A DNA stretch of 64,000 bases from assembly GCA_964035575.1 (NCBI GenBank), contig OZ037869.1, positions 1,116,001 through 1,180,000 of the forward strand. Reading direction: 5' to 3'. A model generated the notes under the pieces. That model did no database searches, had not been told where the DNA came from, and worked only from the letters and a program-made list of their open reading frames with translations. This DNA is from Rhynchopus sp. YZ270_cl-10. Lineage: Eukaryota > Euglenozoa > Diplonemea > Diplonemida > Diplonemidae. A program made the translations under genes and the position numbers. Numbering within the stretch: position 1 is the stretch's first letter; each line of letters starts with the position of its first letter. Below, piece after piece: positions 1-10,845 of this stretch.

Positions 1-539
1 CTACTGCCCCAGGAAGCTACCCAGAATTGGCCAATGTAAAGGGAAAGAGCACTTCAGAGACGTGGTGTGCGAAGTTCTGGTGTGACCACAATGTGCGCGA
101 GGCATTGCACCTTGCAGCTTACCAGAGCAGTTTTGCCTTGGCATCAGAGGGGTTGACAGGAGAACAGATTGCGGGATTTAAATATGCAACACCAAACTCC
201 CTGAAGGATGACATCCTCTCTGTTGAAGGGAAGTTTCAAAATGCAAAATCTTGGGATGAGTTTGTAACGCTCTTTGGTGCAGAGCGGTCAGATGAGTCCA
301 AAAAGAAGGATGTTTCAGGCTACCACCACTGGGGCATGTTTCTCAAGCAGGTTGTGGGGCTAAGCGAGAGTGCGCGTTATCACGGAGGTTATCGGCATGA
401 GGCCTACCAAATCTTCCTCACCGACGCCGAAAAGCGTGCAAAACAACTGTCCTGGGCAGACATTGGGAAGCAAAGCCCCGACGGAGTCCTGGACGTTCAG
501 AACAAAATGCTTGACTACATCCCGTCCTCCGTTGGGTGA
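1..539 (+). CDS. 3' end of an unrecognised protein-coding gene (partial)
   Basis: The reading frame is open from the window edge and ends at TGA 537-539, giving about 178 residues. There is no in-frame ATG near the left edge, so the start lies outside the window or in an upstream exon; CCCCAG at 7-12 could be a 3' splice site. The protein is polar and helical, with Trp/His-rich stretches such as YHHWGMFLKQVVGLSESARYH, and has no signal peptide or membrane span in the visible part. I do not recognise a family. The even amino-acid composition and GC-balanced codons, against the T-rich DNA after 540, support real coding. Confidence 0.6.
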   Translation, partial: TAPGSYPELANVKGKSTSETWCAKFWCDHNVREALHLAAYQSSFALASEGLTGEQIAGFKYATPNSLKDDILSVEGKFQNAKSWDEFVTLFGAERSDESKKKDVSGYHHWGMFLKQVVGLSESARYHGGYRHEAYQIFLTDAEKRAKQLSWADIGKQSPDGVLDVQNKMLDYIPSSVG

Positions 540-1110
540 AAAAGGGGGGGTTAGTCAGAGGGGGGGGAAAGAGTTGGGGTTTAGGTAACCGCTCGATTTT
601 GTTAGGCAGTGCTTGTGTCTGCCGATGAACGGTGAGGCGTTTGCACGTTCAACTTCTTTGTTTTGTCTTTATTTTTCTGATAGTGCTTGCCGTCCGGTGT
701 ACGGTGAAGGCGTTTGCATTTTCAGCTCCTCTTTTTCTCACGTCCAAAAAAAGAAACGTATTTCGCGCATGAGGTTGTGTTTTGTCATATTTTTTCTTCC
801 TGATATCGATCTCCAACGATGAGATTCTGGGGGAAGGTGGGTATGTACAGGACATTATTCCACAACGGTTTTGTGGGGGGAGTAGTTCCATGCAATATTG
901 CCCATAAAATAAGCGCTTCTTTCTTTTTCTCTTTTTCTTATAACCTTTTTGGCGTGGCTCAAAACCCCCTATTTGTACTACAAAATACCACCTTTGTTCT
1001 ACTGTGATAATTGCCCATCATAATACAGCCACTAGGGTGTCAGGAAGCACGACTTTAAAAAAAAAACACACAAAAAAAAAAAAAAAACGGACCATTTTTA
1101 GGTTTTAAAC
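540..1110. other. intergenic, T/A-rich
   Basis: No gene seen. It holds two copies of stem-loop family C (608-646 and 682-719), then homopolymer A and T runs leading to the inverted-repeat element at 1111. Confidence 0.6.
608..719 (+). repeat. stem-loop repeat family C, two tandem copies
   Basis: Copies at 608-646 and 682-719. Each starts AGTGCTTG, has an inner arm pair around GGTGAGGCG or GGTGAAGGCG, and ends TTGCAC or TTGCATT followed by TTCAACTTCTTT-like pyrimidine tails. They are diverged from each other. Confidence 0.6.
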
Positions 1111-2186
1111 CATACATTGAAATCCCCGGGAGTCGCGGAGACTCTCCACTGGTGTTTTCGAGAGTTTTAGCGATTAAAAAAACAGAAAAAAATGTCGCGA
1201 TTAATCGCGAATTTGTGAAAAACTCTCGAAAACTCTCCAATTTAAAAAAAAACTCTCCAAAACTCTCCAATACTCCCCGATTTAAAAAAAATACTCTCGA
1301 AAACTCTCCAATTTATAAAATAAAAATTTGCGATTAATCGCGAATTTATGAAAAAATCTCGAAAACTGGGCCATCTATGAACGGGGAGATATTTTTTCAC
1401 AAGCTCTCACTACGTTCCGAGGGGGTTTTTGTACTTTAGTGGTGTGGCTGGCAACATGTATTCTGTGGTGGTCAAAAGTGCAATGTTCCTTCTCCAATGG
1501 ATTTATTAGGTGTACTGCTATACTGGGACAATATGGTCAGATCACTCTTCAAACCACCTGGAAAAGTGCACGGCATCTAAAAATTTCCGCCTGCGGCGGG
1601 AAGCCTCGACCCGTTTTCACCCTTTTTTGTTCCTTATCCCCATATTATTTAAAATAGCCCTGCTTACATGTGGTGGTATGCTTCCCTGCTGGTATGGTGT
1701 ACCATTTTTCGCCCAGAGTAATTTAAGCGTAATTATATCTTAAACAGGTGTGGATAATTCCCAAGCGCGGAATTAACCCGTCGCATTTGTGATCGACCTG
1801 TGGGCTCGTTTGCTCATGTCCGCCACCACTGTGCCGCCTAAAGCCGCGAGGCTTATCACCCCTCTGTCGTGGTGGGTGCATTTTGCGAATCAATCGGTAG
1901 GTGTAATGTGAGTACGTAGACTGAACGTGTGCCCAGGTAGGCACAGGTCAGATGCGGATAGCACCAGGTGTGCACGGTTGTGTTTGGGGTAAAATGCTAC
2001 AAAAAATCGCGATTTTACTCCCGGGGATTAATCGCGAATTTTGTCGCGATTAATCGCGAAAACTCTCCGTAAAAAAAAAAAAAAACACTCTCGAAAACTC
2101 TCGAAACCAAAAAAACACTCACGGGGAGTTCGTTTTTTTTGATTTTTTGCCAAACTCCCCGTGACTCCCCGGGATTTCAATGTATG
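1111..2186. mobile_element. 1.08-kb inverted-repeat element (MITE-like)
   Basis: The ends are inverted repeats: CATACATTGAAATCCC at 1111 matches the reverse complement at 2171-2186, and the match runs on through CGGGAGTC. AAC lies just outside each end, a possible 3-bp target duplication. Inside both ends, subterminal blocks (1190-1370 and 2006-2100) are full of GATTAATCGCGA palindromes and AACTCTCGAAAACTC-type direct repeats. The middle (1440-1980) has no convincing coding frame, so this looks non-autonomous. The superfamily is not identifiable. Confidence 0.7.
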
Positions 2187-2263
2187 AACGGTTTTCAAAA
2201 AAAAGAAAAAAATATCCCTAACCATTCAGTGTCTTTGCACGCGGCTGCATTTTGCATTTTTGA

Positions 2264-2408
2264 GATGTATTGATGTATTGATGTATTGATGTATTGATGT
2301 ATTGATGTATTGATGTATTGATGTATTGATGTATTGATGTATTGATGTATTGATGTATTGATGTATTGATGTATTGATGTATTGATGTATTGATGTATTG
2401 ATGTATTG
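2264..2408. repeat. tandem repeat, 8-bp unit GATGTATT, about 18 copies
   Basis: A nearly perfect array. Because 8 is not a multiple of 3 and the unit has no stop on the minus strand, it makes spurious open frames there with an INTSIHQY repeat. Confidence 0.95.
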
Positions 2409-2717
2409 CGCACATCTGTCTTCAAATTTCTTTATTCGGCCGGTCTAGCCTTATTGGATTGTATTGTATCTTTAACGATATTCACATGAACGATAAGAAA
2501 AAACCGACCAATTTTGTGAAATGCTCCCGCATGTTCAGCAACTTGACACAAACACAAAAAAATAAATAAAAACATATTGTCGTGAAGTGACGCTCTTTCC
2601 ACCCATACCCTTGTTTTCTCTTCGCCAAGAAAATGATTTTGCATTTCAATGAGTGTTTTTTTTGTTGGGGAAGTGACTGTGTGTCTGCTTACAGTTTCCC
2701 TGTAAGCAACTTCTACG

Positions 2718-2787
2718 TGCAACACTCCGAGGGGTTCGATAACCCCGCGGAGTGTCAGGTGTTTGCGTCTCAGAGGCGTTTTGCACT
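2718..2787 (+). repeat. composite stem-loop repeat (family C with leading hairpin)
   Basis: ACACTCC...GGAGTGT closes a hairpin around GGGGTTCGATAACCCC, which resembles a tRNA T-arm/B-box. It is followed by the family C stem ending TTTTGCAC. The same composite recurs at 8034-8098 and, more diverged, at 30262-30330. Confidence 0.55.
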
Positions 2788-3055
2788 ATCAACGTACTTT
2801 TTTTCTCTTCTCTTCTTTTTTCAGGATTTAATTTTTCTGGAGGGGGTGTCTTTTATTAACTGCGAAGTAATGATTAGGGTCGTTTTACCAACTTTCCTTT
2901 TTGCAGTTTCATTGTTTATTATGTGGGAAGGGAAAGGTAAGAAAGGAACCGACATAACACGTCCTTTACTTTAGACCAAATACATCGCGATAACGATTTG
3001 TGGCTATAAAAAAAGATGTGCGCGCCAGACTCCGGCCAGTAAGGTACATTTGTTT

Positions 3056-3085
3056 GATGTGTATGCGTGAGGGTATATTCATCTT
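3056..3085 (+). repeat. stem-loop repeat family B
   Basis: GATGTGTATGCGTGAGGGTATATTCATCTT: GATG and CATC pair at the base, with a GTGAGG loop. Confidence 0.45.
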
Positions 3086-3390
3086 TCAACTTTTATTTTG
3101 TTGTTGTTTTTTTTTCCCCTTTTCAAGATTTTTCTTCTTTTTCCGGAAGACAGCAGTAGCTGCCTTTAAACCGTTAACAACGACTTATCCCTCCCCTCCC
3201 ATTTTTTTTTCTCTATTTTTCCGCCCAAATTAGCGACTCAGGGTTTGTACTCCTCGTTTGCCTTTCTGATACTGCAAAACCGGCAATGAACCCCCAACCG
3301 GACAGACGAGACCCCACATCACACAGGATTCACCCTGTGTTTGTAATCACCCCATTTCATCTAGCTGATGAGTGGAAGCGGGAGAAGCAC

Positions 3391-3520
3391 ACATATCAGA
3401 TGTAAACCCACGAATTGGATGTAAAACTGCATGGTTGGGTGTCCACCCCCCGGTACACCCGGGTCATATACCAAAAAGTACACTGTTACGAGAGGGCTTT
3501 GTATTTCAAGCCAACTTTCT
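3391..3520 (+). repeat. dispersed repeat family D
   Basis: The unit begins CATATCAGATGTAAA, passes through GGTTGGGTGTCCACCC and the GGTACACC arm, and ends GAGAGGGCTTTGTATTTCAA before a pyrimidine tract. It lies upstream of the DUF506-like gene. Confidence 0.7.
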
Positions 3521-3814
3521 TTTGTTTGCTGCACATCGCCGCTTTCCCCCCAAAAGTTCTCCTCTCTTCAAGAGACTGGCCAACGTTTCTATCCCTCTTT
3601 CTCTCTCTCTCTCTCTACCCCCCCCTCCTCAAATTCCTCCCCTCACCAACACCCCTCACAGAATTAAATATAACGATTTCGACACATTAAACAATCGTTC
3701 TAGGTTATCTCTTCTAAATCCTTATTGGACCCCCCTTTTCCTCCCCTCCTTCCCCCCCCCCTCCCCGAATTGACTGAGTAGGTCTTATTCTTTTTTTCCC
3801 CTCTTTTTTTTACG

Positions 3815-5101
3815 ATGGTAAACACCGCAGTGCAGTCGCGGGTACTACAGTTGAGTGGGGAGCTGAAGTCGCAAGGAGTGAGAGGGGTTCCGGAGCTGTT
3901 TAAAGTGGCGCAAAGCATAGAACGGCACCATCAGGACTCACGTGTGAAGGTGATGGTGACAAGACCTGCCTTCGCCAACATCTTCCTGCAGCATATGCCG
4001 TTCCTCACCATCGAGTTTCCTGCCTCGGAAAAGCTTCTCTTTATCCCCTCCTTCGCGGAAGCCTGGGAGCTGCGCAAGCCGACACCCGATTACACTGCAT
4101 TCATGCAGAAACTCACCCGCAACTACAGCAGCTTCGTCGGAACTGAATCCGACCTTGAAAAACTTCTCACCTCCCTTGCGGTATGTTATGCAGAATTTCC
4201 CCCCCTCAATTTCGAGAAAATAAACGCTATTTCGGGTGTGCTGTCCATATCTGAGCCGGTTGGTTGGGTTGACCCACCTCTTTGGCGATTTTTTCGATTG
4301 AGACAAAAGAAGCAAGTTTCTTTGGGAAGTCTCATTTTCCCATTGTTACAAAGTAGGGGGTTTCTGAGGTTGTTGAACCTCTGTGGTCCGTATTAAGGGG
4401 GTGGTGGGGCGGTCCAGGAATCCCGTTTAAATATTGCCGCCATTACGCTATAGAGGCTCTAGGACTTGATGGGGTTGAAAGAAAAAATAATCTAAAAAGT
4501 GTTGCACATCTAATCTCATTCCTACCCCTACCTCAGAAACACGCGAAGTTCTGCCTGGAAGCATGCCAGCTCGACATCCCTCCATGGAGGACTGCAGAAT
4601 GCTGGAAGCGCGTCTTCGTTGAAAGGTGTGTTTTTTTTTGTACTTTTTTGATAAAACAACTTGTTGTCAATTCTAAAAAGATTGGAGGCAGCGCTGCAGG
4701 GCAAACAAAACGGATTGAAAAAAAAACAGAAGCTTGCTTGTTTTCTTTGAGTACTCAATTAACCACAACAACCGTGAGAACAAACATTACACAAAAAAAA
4801 AAACTTGATACTTGACAGTGGAGATTGCACAACTGTGGCAACACAAACCGAGGCAACTACACTACTCCAACAATTTTATCAAACTTCATAAAAACACCCC
4901 ATTCAAACAAATGTAATCACTTTCAGGGACCCGAGCAATATCACTGTTGTGACACGCGAGAGCTATGAGATGCTTGCAGACGCAGCGTCTGACGACGACC
5001 TGGACAGCACAGGGGGCAGCCAAAAGGAAGTACCCCACCGTATCATCTCTGAAGGTAGCTCTATCCGTAGTGACGATCACAATGAAATTCTGAGCGAATA
5101 A
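3815..5101 (+). CDS. DUF506-like (PDDEXK-like family) protein, three exons
   Basis: The exons I infer are 3815-4180, 4537-4625 and 4927-5101, giving 209 residues. Introns are GTATGT...CCTCAG and GTGTGT...TTTCAG, and all phases fit. Residues about 55-150 match the pattern of the plant DUF506 family: IEFPAS, then WELRKPTPDYTAFMQKL (compare the family's ARPTxxYxxLL), then SSFVGTESDLEKLL, then KHAKFCLEACQLDIPPWR (the family's CxAAKxSLKxxGxxxPPWR). The PPWR motif is created only after splicing, which supports exon 2. The C-terminus is acidic and low in complexity. The family's function is unknown, although a nuclease-like fold has been proposed. Intron 2 holds a family E stem-loop repeat. The start ATG follows a long pyrimidine stretch (TTTTTTTACG) and is the only in-frame ATG near this end. 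Confidence 0.7.
4817..4882 (+). repeat. stem-loop repeat family E, inside an intron
   Basis: AGTGGAGATTGC pairs imperfectly with GCAACTACACT across an inner GTGGCAACAC segment. The tail ACTCCAACAATTTTATCAAA is shared by all family E copies. Confidence 0.75.
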
Positions 5102-5350
5102 TCAGAAAATTTTTAAAAAAAAACACCAAAAACAAAAAGCAATTCAGCCACCGCAACCATTTTTCTACCGGACGTATTTTGAAAAGTTTTGTTTAAAAAC
5201 TGGATTTTTTTTTGGCACTAAACAGCGACAAAAAAACAAGAGGAATCTTGTTGATTTTTTTTAACGCCTTTTTCCCCTTCTTTTTCTGCATTGTAGTAAC
5301 ACCCTTTCCCATCTTAAGAAATCTCTCTAAAACCTGAAACATATTCTCAA

Positions 5351-5382
5351 AAGGTGACTAAGCACGAGAGGCTTGTCATCTT
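5351..5382 (+). repeat. stem-loop repeat family A
   Basis: AAGGTGACTAAGC, loop ACGAGAG, then GCTTGTCATCTT, with the tail ATAAACTCTTTTC. The inner arms CTAAGC/GCTT(AG) and outer arms AAGGTGA/TCATCTT pair. Confidence 0.75.
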
Positions 5383-5462
5383 ATAAACTCTTTTCTGTTC
5401 TTTTCCTAACCCTCCATACCTTTTTTTTATATTCTCAGATTTTTTTTTTTTCGGAGTAAATC

Positions 5463-5492
5463 AGTGCCTGCGTTCCACCGAGGCGTTTGTAC
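5463..5492 (+). repeat. stem-loop repeat family C
   Basis: AGTGCCTGCG...AGGCGTTTGTACT with the tail ATCAACTTCAAC. Confidence 0.6.
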
Positions 5493-6093
5493 TATCAACT
5501 TCAACCTTTTATTTTTACAAGATGTTTGTCCCGGGAGGCTCATTCATCTTATTCTAGTTTTGTTACTTTTCTCTCCTTTTTTTCCTTTCATGAAATGTGG
5601 TTTTTTGATATTGTTTTTTATGTTATTCCAAAACGGAAAGTGAAGGTTCTTACATGTGTGCACCTTTTTTTTTTGCATACACGTGTCGACTACATTATTC
5701 CCCTGCAGTTAAAAAGAAATCAGCAAAATGGGATTTGCACTCTTCTCTCCCTATCTATCAAAAAACGCATTTGTCCTTTTTTTTGTGAAAAAAAGGAAAA
5801 AGAACGCACTGTGGAGTAATACTCAGTATATTGGGGTGCGTAATAAAAAAACGGTAGTTCTTCGTACCTATCCTTCTATTACGTATTTCGTAAAAAAAAA
5901 GGGGTCCAGCTTTACTGAATTACCCTATCTGCCTTGGGGGGTAATTCCCCAATGAACGCACATTACCCATACACAGGCGTTTCCTATAGGAAGATATTAT
6001 GTGCACTGAAGCACGTTCCATCTTTCAAAGTAATTAAGGAGGTGGCTCAAGCGACGCTGATGCTTAGCCCCATGTTACAGCTTCTCTTTCTTT

Positions 6094-6120
6094 GTGCCTG
6101 CGTCCCAGAGGCGTTTGCAC
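6094..6120 (+). repeat. stem-loop repeat family C
   Basis: GTGCCTGCGTCCCAGAGGCG followed by TTTGCAC and the tail TATCGACTTCGCGTTTC. This copy is close to the family consensus. Confidence 0.65.
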
Positions 6121-6183
6121 TATCGACTTCGCGTTTCTTTCTATTACTTTTGCGAGGGAGAATTTCCCTTCATTTTCATATTA

Positions 6184-7136
6184 GGGTAGATAAATAAATT
6201 TAATTGTTTCTTGTCCACCGTACGTACAGAATTTCGAGATTCCCAGAAAAAATGTTTGTTTTTAAAAATGTTTATTGTGACCTGAGCGGTACTTTAGAGT
6301 GTTTTTAGACACACTTGTGACCCCACCGAGGAAAGCAATCGGCTCGCGCAATCAAAAGAAAGCAGAGAAAAGGGAAAAAATAAAAAGGAAAAAAGTTGGG
6401 TACCGTGCGCCTGCGGCGCTACCTGTTCCCACTCAACAACACAATTTCATCTGAAGTTGGGTTTGCAGACCTGAAAATGACCCTTGCTTACGAGTATGGG
6501 TTCATACTTTGTGAAAATTTAAGTCACTAAAATTTTGCCCATTTTTCCGTATATCCCCCACCACAGCCCGGGATTGGCTCGGAAATGCCACAAAACACTG
6601 TTATTTCCACCCCTTGATGCACAACTGTTTGAGATGTGTTTTTTTTTGGTCCCGAAACACGATTTTTCAGACTTTCCAAAAGTGGGCACGAAGCCTGCTC
6701 CGTAACATTCAGGGCTAAGTGTGAGCTTCCTTCTTGTCAGTGAAGGGATGACCTTCGGGACTTAGCGAGGCCAGAAACATCCTCGGAAATGCTGAGCTGA
6801 GCGTGCAGAAGAATCTGCCAAGGCGCTATCCGCGCAAAATGTGGAAGCGTTCTGGGAGCAGTGGCGAACCCGCTAAACGTACAAGAACATTATAAAAACC
6901 TGAGAACTAACATCGCCGTATCCCCCCTAATGACACCTACCATCAACGAGGCATGTGAAATCAATGTAGTTGTCTCCCTTCTGCTTGCCCCGCTCCCATG
7001 GTAGCGATTTTTTTTTCCAACATTTTTTTTCCAACTATTAGTTGGAAAAAAAATGTTACTAATATTTTTTTCCGTACGTACGTACAGAATTTCAAAACGT
7101 CTCGGACAAGAAACAATTAAATTTATTTATCTACCC
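6184..7136. mobile_element. 0.95-kb MITE with 33-bp perfect TIRs and TTA target duplication (PIF/Harbinger-like)
   Basis: The ends are perfect 33-bp inverted repeats, beginning GGGTAGATAAATAAATTTAA at 6184 and its reverse complement ending at 7136. TTA flanks both sides (6181-6183 and 7137-7139). A 3-bp TWA target duplication is the hallmark of PIF/Harbinger. No transposase frame is visible, so it is non-autonomous. GTACGTAC runs lie inside each TIR. A short GC-balanced stretch (about 6700-6890) is coding-like but unplaced. Confidence 0.85.
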
Positions 7137-7945
7137 TTAACAGCATATTCAGTGTGTTGAATCCCGTGCGAACAAAAAAAAAAATGCGAACAAAAAAAAA
7201 AAAAAGTCTGTATTTTTTTTTGTGCGATTTGGGCCGGCACCCAACACCCTCATACACGGAGAGAAAAATAGCGATTTTTTTTTGGGTTGAAAGTCAATAC
7301 CTTTGAATGAAAATCCTATGCAAAATTACAAAACGCTCCTATTGACAATAGTTCTGTTTCCAACCGTTTGATCTTTAGTTCGAATTGTCGGGAAGAAAAT
7401 GGGGTGTTTTTTTTTTTTTATTTTTTTTTTTTTTTTTATTTTTTGAGTGAGTTACGTCTGCACTGTAAACAATTTCTCTTTTTGTGGAAGGCGTTTTCCT
7501 TGCCCTCCGTTTCTGTATCTCTCCTTTGTGAGACGAAGAGAAAAAACATATATTGTGCAAAGACCGTCTTCAGCTCCACTCCTATATTATCAAGGAAAAA
7601 ATGAATTGAAAAATATAAAAGTGCGCAAAGTGCATCCTTGGGGACTGCGCCAATCAAAAGAAAAAAAAAAATCAAGATTAACTAAAAAACGCAAAGAAAA
7701 GGGAGGGGGGAGGGGATGGGGGGTAGGGAAAACAACAAATCAATGGGACTCTTTTGTGGACAGATGTCTCTTCTCTCTTGTCAGTTCTCCACAAGGGGAG
7801 GGAAAATACCCCAAACATTCCTCATGAGATAGAAGTAACACACGCACAAAAGGGTGAGGGATAATCACCTTTTTTTTTTTTTTGGTTTCATCAATTGGCG
7901 ATTTTGTTTTAAGCTTACTCTGTTCTTCATCGCACCTAATTTTTT

Positions 7946-7976
7946 AAGGTGAGTACGCGAGGCTTAGGTTCATCTC
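7946..7976 (+). repeat. stem-loop repeat family A (diverged)
   Basis: AAGGTGAGTACGCGAGGCTT then AGGTTCATCTC. The outer arms are kept and the inner arm is worn. Confidence 0.5.
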
Positions 7977-8033
7977 ACAAAACTTCTCTCTTTTATTTGT
8001 TTTTTTTTTTTTACTCCCCCTCAACTCCCCCAA

Positions 8034-8098
8034 GTGCAGCACTCCGGGGTTCGATGACCTACGAAGTGTCAGTGCCTGCGTCCCAGAGTCGTTTGCAC
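8034..8098 (+). repeat. composite stem-loop repeat (family C with leading hairpin)
   Basis: GCACTCCGGGGTTCGATGAC leads into AGTGCCTGCGTCCCAGAGTC and TTTGCAC. It has the same order as the copy at 2718. Confidence 0.6.
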
Positions 8099-8918
8099 TA
8101 TCAACTTCACTTTATTTTCACTTGCCTACACAAAAGGCGTAAAATTTCTCTTTTTTTTTCTTTTTCCAAATGCATTTTTTTGCAGATCTTATAACTTGGT
8201 GCTACCCCCCGGTTCACTGTGCACTATTGATGCGGCAGTCGCGGCTAACTTGATCTGATCAAGAAAATTTTTTTCGCAGCTGCTGCTCCCACTTGATGCC
8301 AATTTTTAAAAACCTCAGTCCCGTCAGATCTCAAAAAAAATGCTTTTTGCGTTTATAGTTGGCCCCCGTGCCAAGATACTATGCTATATTGCCTTTACAC
8401 GAATTTCTCCATCTTCTCTGAAAAAAAAAACTAAAAACCAAAAAAAAACTGAAAAAATTCATCATTGAACGAAAACTAAACTATCATTGAAATCTTATGA
8501 CCGAATATTCTCCTTTTGTCCAGATGTCTATGTGTCCCCCCTTGTGGGTTTCATATTTCATCATCTCACAAGGTTTCTCTCTGTGTTTTTTCTTCTTTTT
8601 TCCTCTCTTTTTCGTCTCCCTCCCCCCAATCTCCCAACCCTCTTAGTTTGAAATGGGTATCAAAAATGCGACCAAAAAAGAATGGTATTTTTTTCTTGTC
8701 GTAATATCTAGGCAAAGAATGCCGTGCATATGACAAAAAGGGATGAAGAGATGTTTTTTTTAAGGTGTCGTTTTAGTCATATCAGCAATTTTTGGTTTTT
8801 TCTCTTTGAAAAAGAGGTAAAAAAAATTGAACGATTGTTGATGAAGATGCCTAAGCGGGAGAGAGACTTATATTCGTCTTATCTATTTTCTGCAAAACAA
8901 AAAGCAAAAAAAAATTAT

Positions 8919-8966
8919 AGTGGAGTTCATCCTCGGGTGTCTACACTATTACCAAGTTTTCAAAAA
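8919..8966 (+). repeat. stem-loop repeat family G
   Basis: AGTGGAG...GTCTACACT with the tail ATTACCAAGTTTTCAAAAAA. Confidence 0.55.
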
Positions 8967-9480
8967 ACAAAAAACATTGAGTACAGATCGTTATACCAGT
9001 AGGTATAACGTGATTGTCGATACAACAAAAACAAAAAAAAGGTCCAAAAAAAAAAAAAAAAAAAACTTCCCGTACCCTATCAGCTTTTTGACGTTAACCT
9101 ATATCTTATTAATTACTCAAACGGGAGTTCCGGGTGTGACTTCATCGCAGTGGTGTTGTTCACAAAGTAAAAAGCAACTTCCTGAGTTTTATTTCGTTCT
9201 TTATTTCAAAAAAAATCATTCTGTGGAATTTCTTCCTTTCCCGATCGATATGTGTTCTCTTCATTTCTCATATCATCCACCAGTTGTTAAGGTCTACCTT
9301 ACATGTAAGAGGCTTAGGTTCATCTTACAAACGTTTTTTTTTATATTACCTACAAGCGTAGCTTAAAGGAGAAATAGTTCAGATACGGTCGCCAATCACC
9401 CCCCTCCAACAGGGTAATTGTGCAATCAACGAAAAAACCTTTTTCCCCTTTTATTTACCTATCAGAGTTACTATTTTTTG

Positions 9481-9580
9481 TATCAGATGTAGCCCTACTA
9501 TATGGTTGGGGGGTCCACCCACGGTGTACCAGTCATGCGCCAACGTATACTGTTTTCACGAGAGGGCTTTAAATCAACTT
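9481..9580 (+). repeat. dispersed repeat family D
   Basis: TATCAGATGTAG, GGTTGGGGGGTCCACCC, then TATACTGTTTTCACGAGAGG and GCTTT. Confidence 0.55.
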
Positions 9581-9759
9581 TTTATAATTAAGTTTGGGTA
9601 CATCTAGTGCACCCTATTATACCTTCTATTCAGTAAGAATAGTTAGTATATGAAACAATAATTGCAATCATGTGTCAAAAAGGGTTGCCACCCCGGTGTT
9701 TCGGCAACCCTGCTCCATTTAAACCAGCGCAGCTGTTGCTCCGCGACGACGAATATGAT

Positions 9760-9794
9760 AAGGTGACTAAGCACGAGAGGCTTAGGGTCATCTT
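9760..9794 (+). repeat. stem-loop repeat family A (near consensus)
   Basis: A full two-part stem with the ACGAGAG loop and the tail ATAAACTTTTCTT. Upstream GCTCCGCGACGACGAATATG is shared with the copies at 15952 and 39268, so the mobile unit is longer than the hairpin. Confidence 0.8.
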
Positions 9795-10204
9795 ATAAAC
9801 TTTTCTTCAAAAGGAGCTAGGGACCTCAAAAGTGGCCTTTTTTTTTTTTAATCTTTTTTCTTCTCCTCTCAAAAAATCAATGCATATGTTTTTTCCTCTT
9901 TTCAGGTGGCCAAACCCAGGCTCATCTGCATTTCTCTCTTTTTTTTCAAAAACATAATTTCTCTTTTTGTCGCGCCAAATTCCAGTTTTTTTTCTCTTTC
10001 TTTGTTTCTTTTCATGAAATTGTTCCGATGGGGGGAGATTTTTTTTTAAAACGTGATGTTTTTTGAAGTATTTTTTTTTTTTTTTTTTTTTGTTTTTTTT
10101 ACATCGATCGAAAGCAAGGAAAGGAAGGAGGAATGGTCATCAATAATCTTTTTAAAAAAAAAGACATCCAACGTAACCACGTTCGCGAGGGGGGTTTTTT
10201 TTTA

Positions 10205-10243
10205 AAGGTGGATATAATCACTGTGTGAGGTTAGGATCATCTT
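10205..10243 (+). repeat. stem-loop repeat family A (diverged)
   Basis: AAGGTGGATATAATC...GAGGTTAGGATCATCTT followed by TCAAACCTTTTT. Confidence 0.45.
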
Positions 10244-10809
10244 TCAAACCTTTTTAGTTATTGTGGGAAGGTACCTCAGGGGGGTACACGAAGGAATCAC
10301 ACTTCCTTTGTTTTGGAAAACCAAAGGAGAAAAAAAAAGTCCAGGTTTTTAAAGTACAAATCTTTATCGAACACGTAGTGTGATAAAGATGGGATTGTCA
10401 TTTCAAAGGGCGTTCCAGTTCTTTGCACAAAAAAAAAAAAAAATGTTAAGGTATGGGAAAAAAGTGATATACAAGTGGTAAGTATATCACCATGAAATTT
10501 TTTTTGTCAATTTTGTTGAGGGAAAAAATGGGGGAGCAGCCAACAAAAAGTTCTATTGACCGTCAACAGAATTTTTTTTTTTCCAAAACTCAAAATCCTG
10601 GCGGAGGAGGGGCTGGAAAAATATGCAAAAAATAATAATAATTAAACCCTCTCATCTTCCCCTCACCTCTCACCCCCTCCCTTCTCCCTCCCGTACCCCC
10701 CTCCCGCACAAACCATTTTTTTTAAGGTGGGGATTTTTAATGTTTTTTTCTTGAAGGGAACCCAGGGAACCTTTATCTTCCCACCTTACAAACTCCCCCC
10801 CTTTTCTTT

Positions 10810-10845
10810 AAGGTGGCTAAGCACAGAGAGGCTTAGTTGCATCTT
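10810..10845 (+). repeat. stem-loop repeat family A
   Basis: AAGGTGGCTAAGC, loop ACAGAGAG, GCTTAG, GCATCTT, then the tail ATAAACTATTCTTTT. Confidence 0.7.

Larger units (their letters stand above)
2409..3390. other. intergenic with stem-loop repeats
   Basis: No gene seen. It holds a composite family C copy (2718-2787) and a family B copy (3056-3085) in T-rich DNA. Confidence 0.55.
5102..6180. other. intergenic with stem-loop repeats
   Basis: No gene seen. It holds family A (5351-5382) and family C (5463-5492 and 6094-6120) in T-rich DNA. Confidence 0.55.

Noticed and set aside
2195-2425. Minus-strand frames reading INTSIHQY repeats
   Set aside because: An artefact of the 8-bp GATGTATT array.
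2731-2746. A tRNA gene at the T-arm-like hairpin
   Set aside because: There is no acceptor stem, D-arm or anticodon arm around it.
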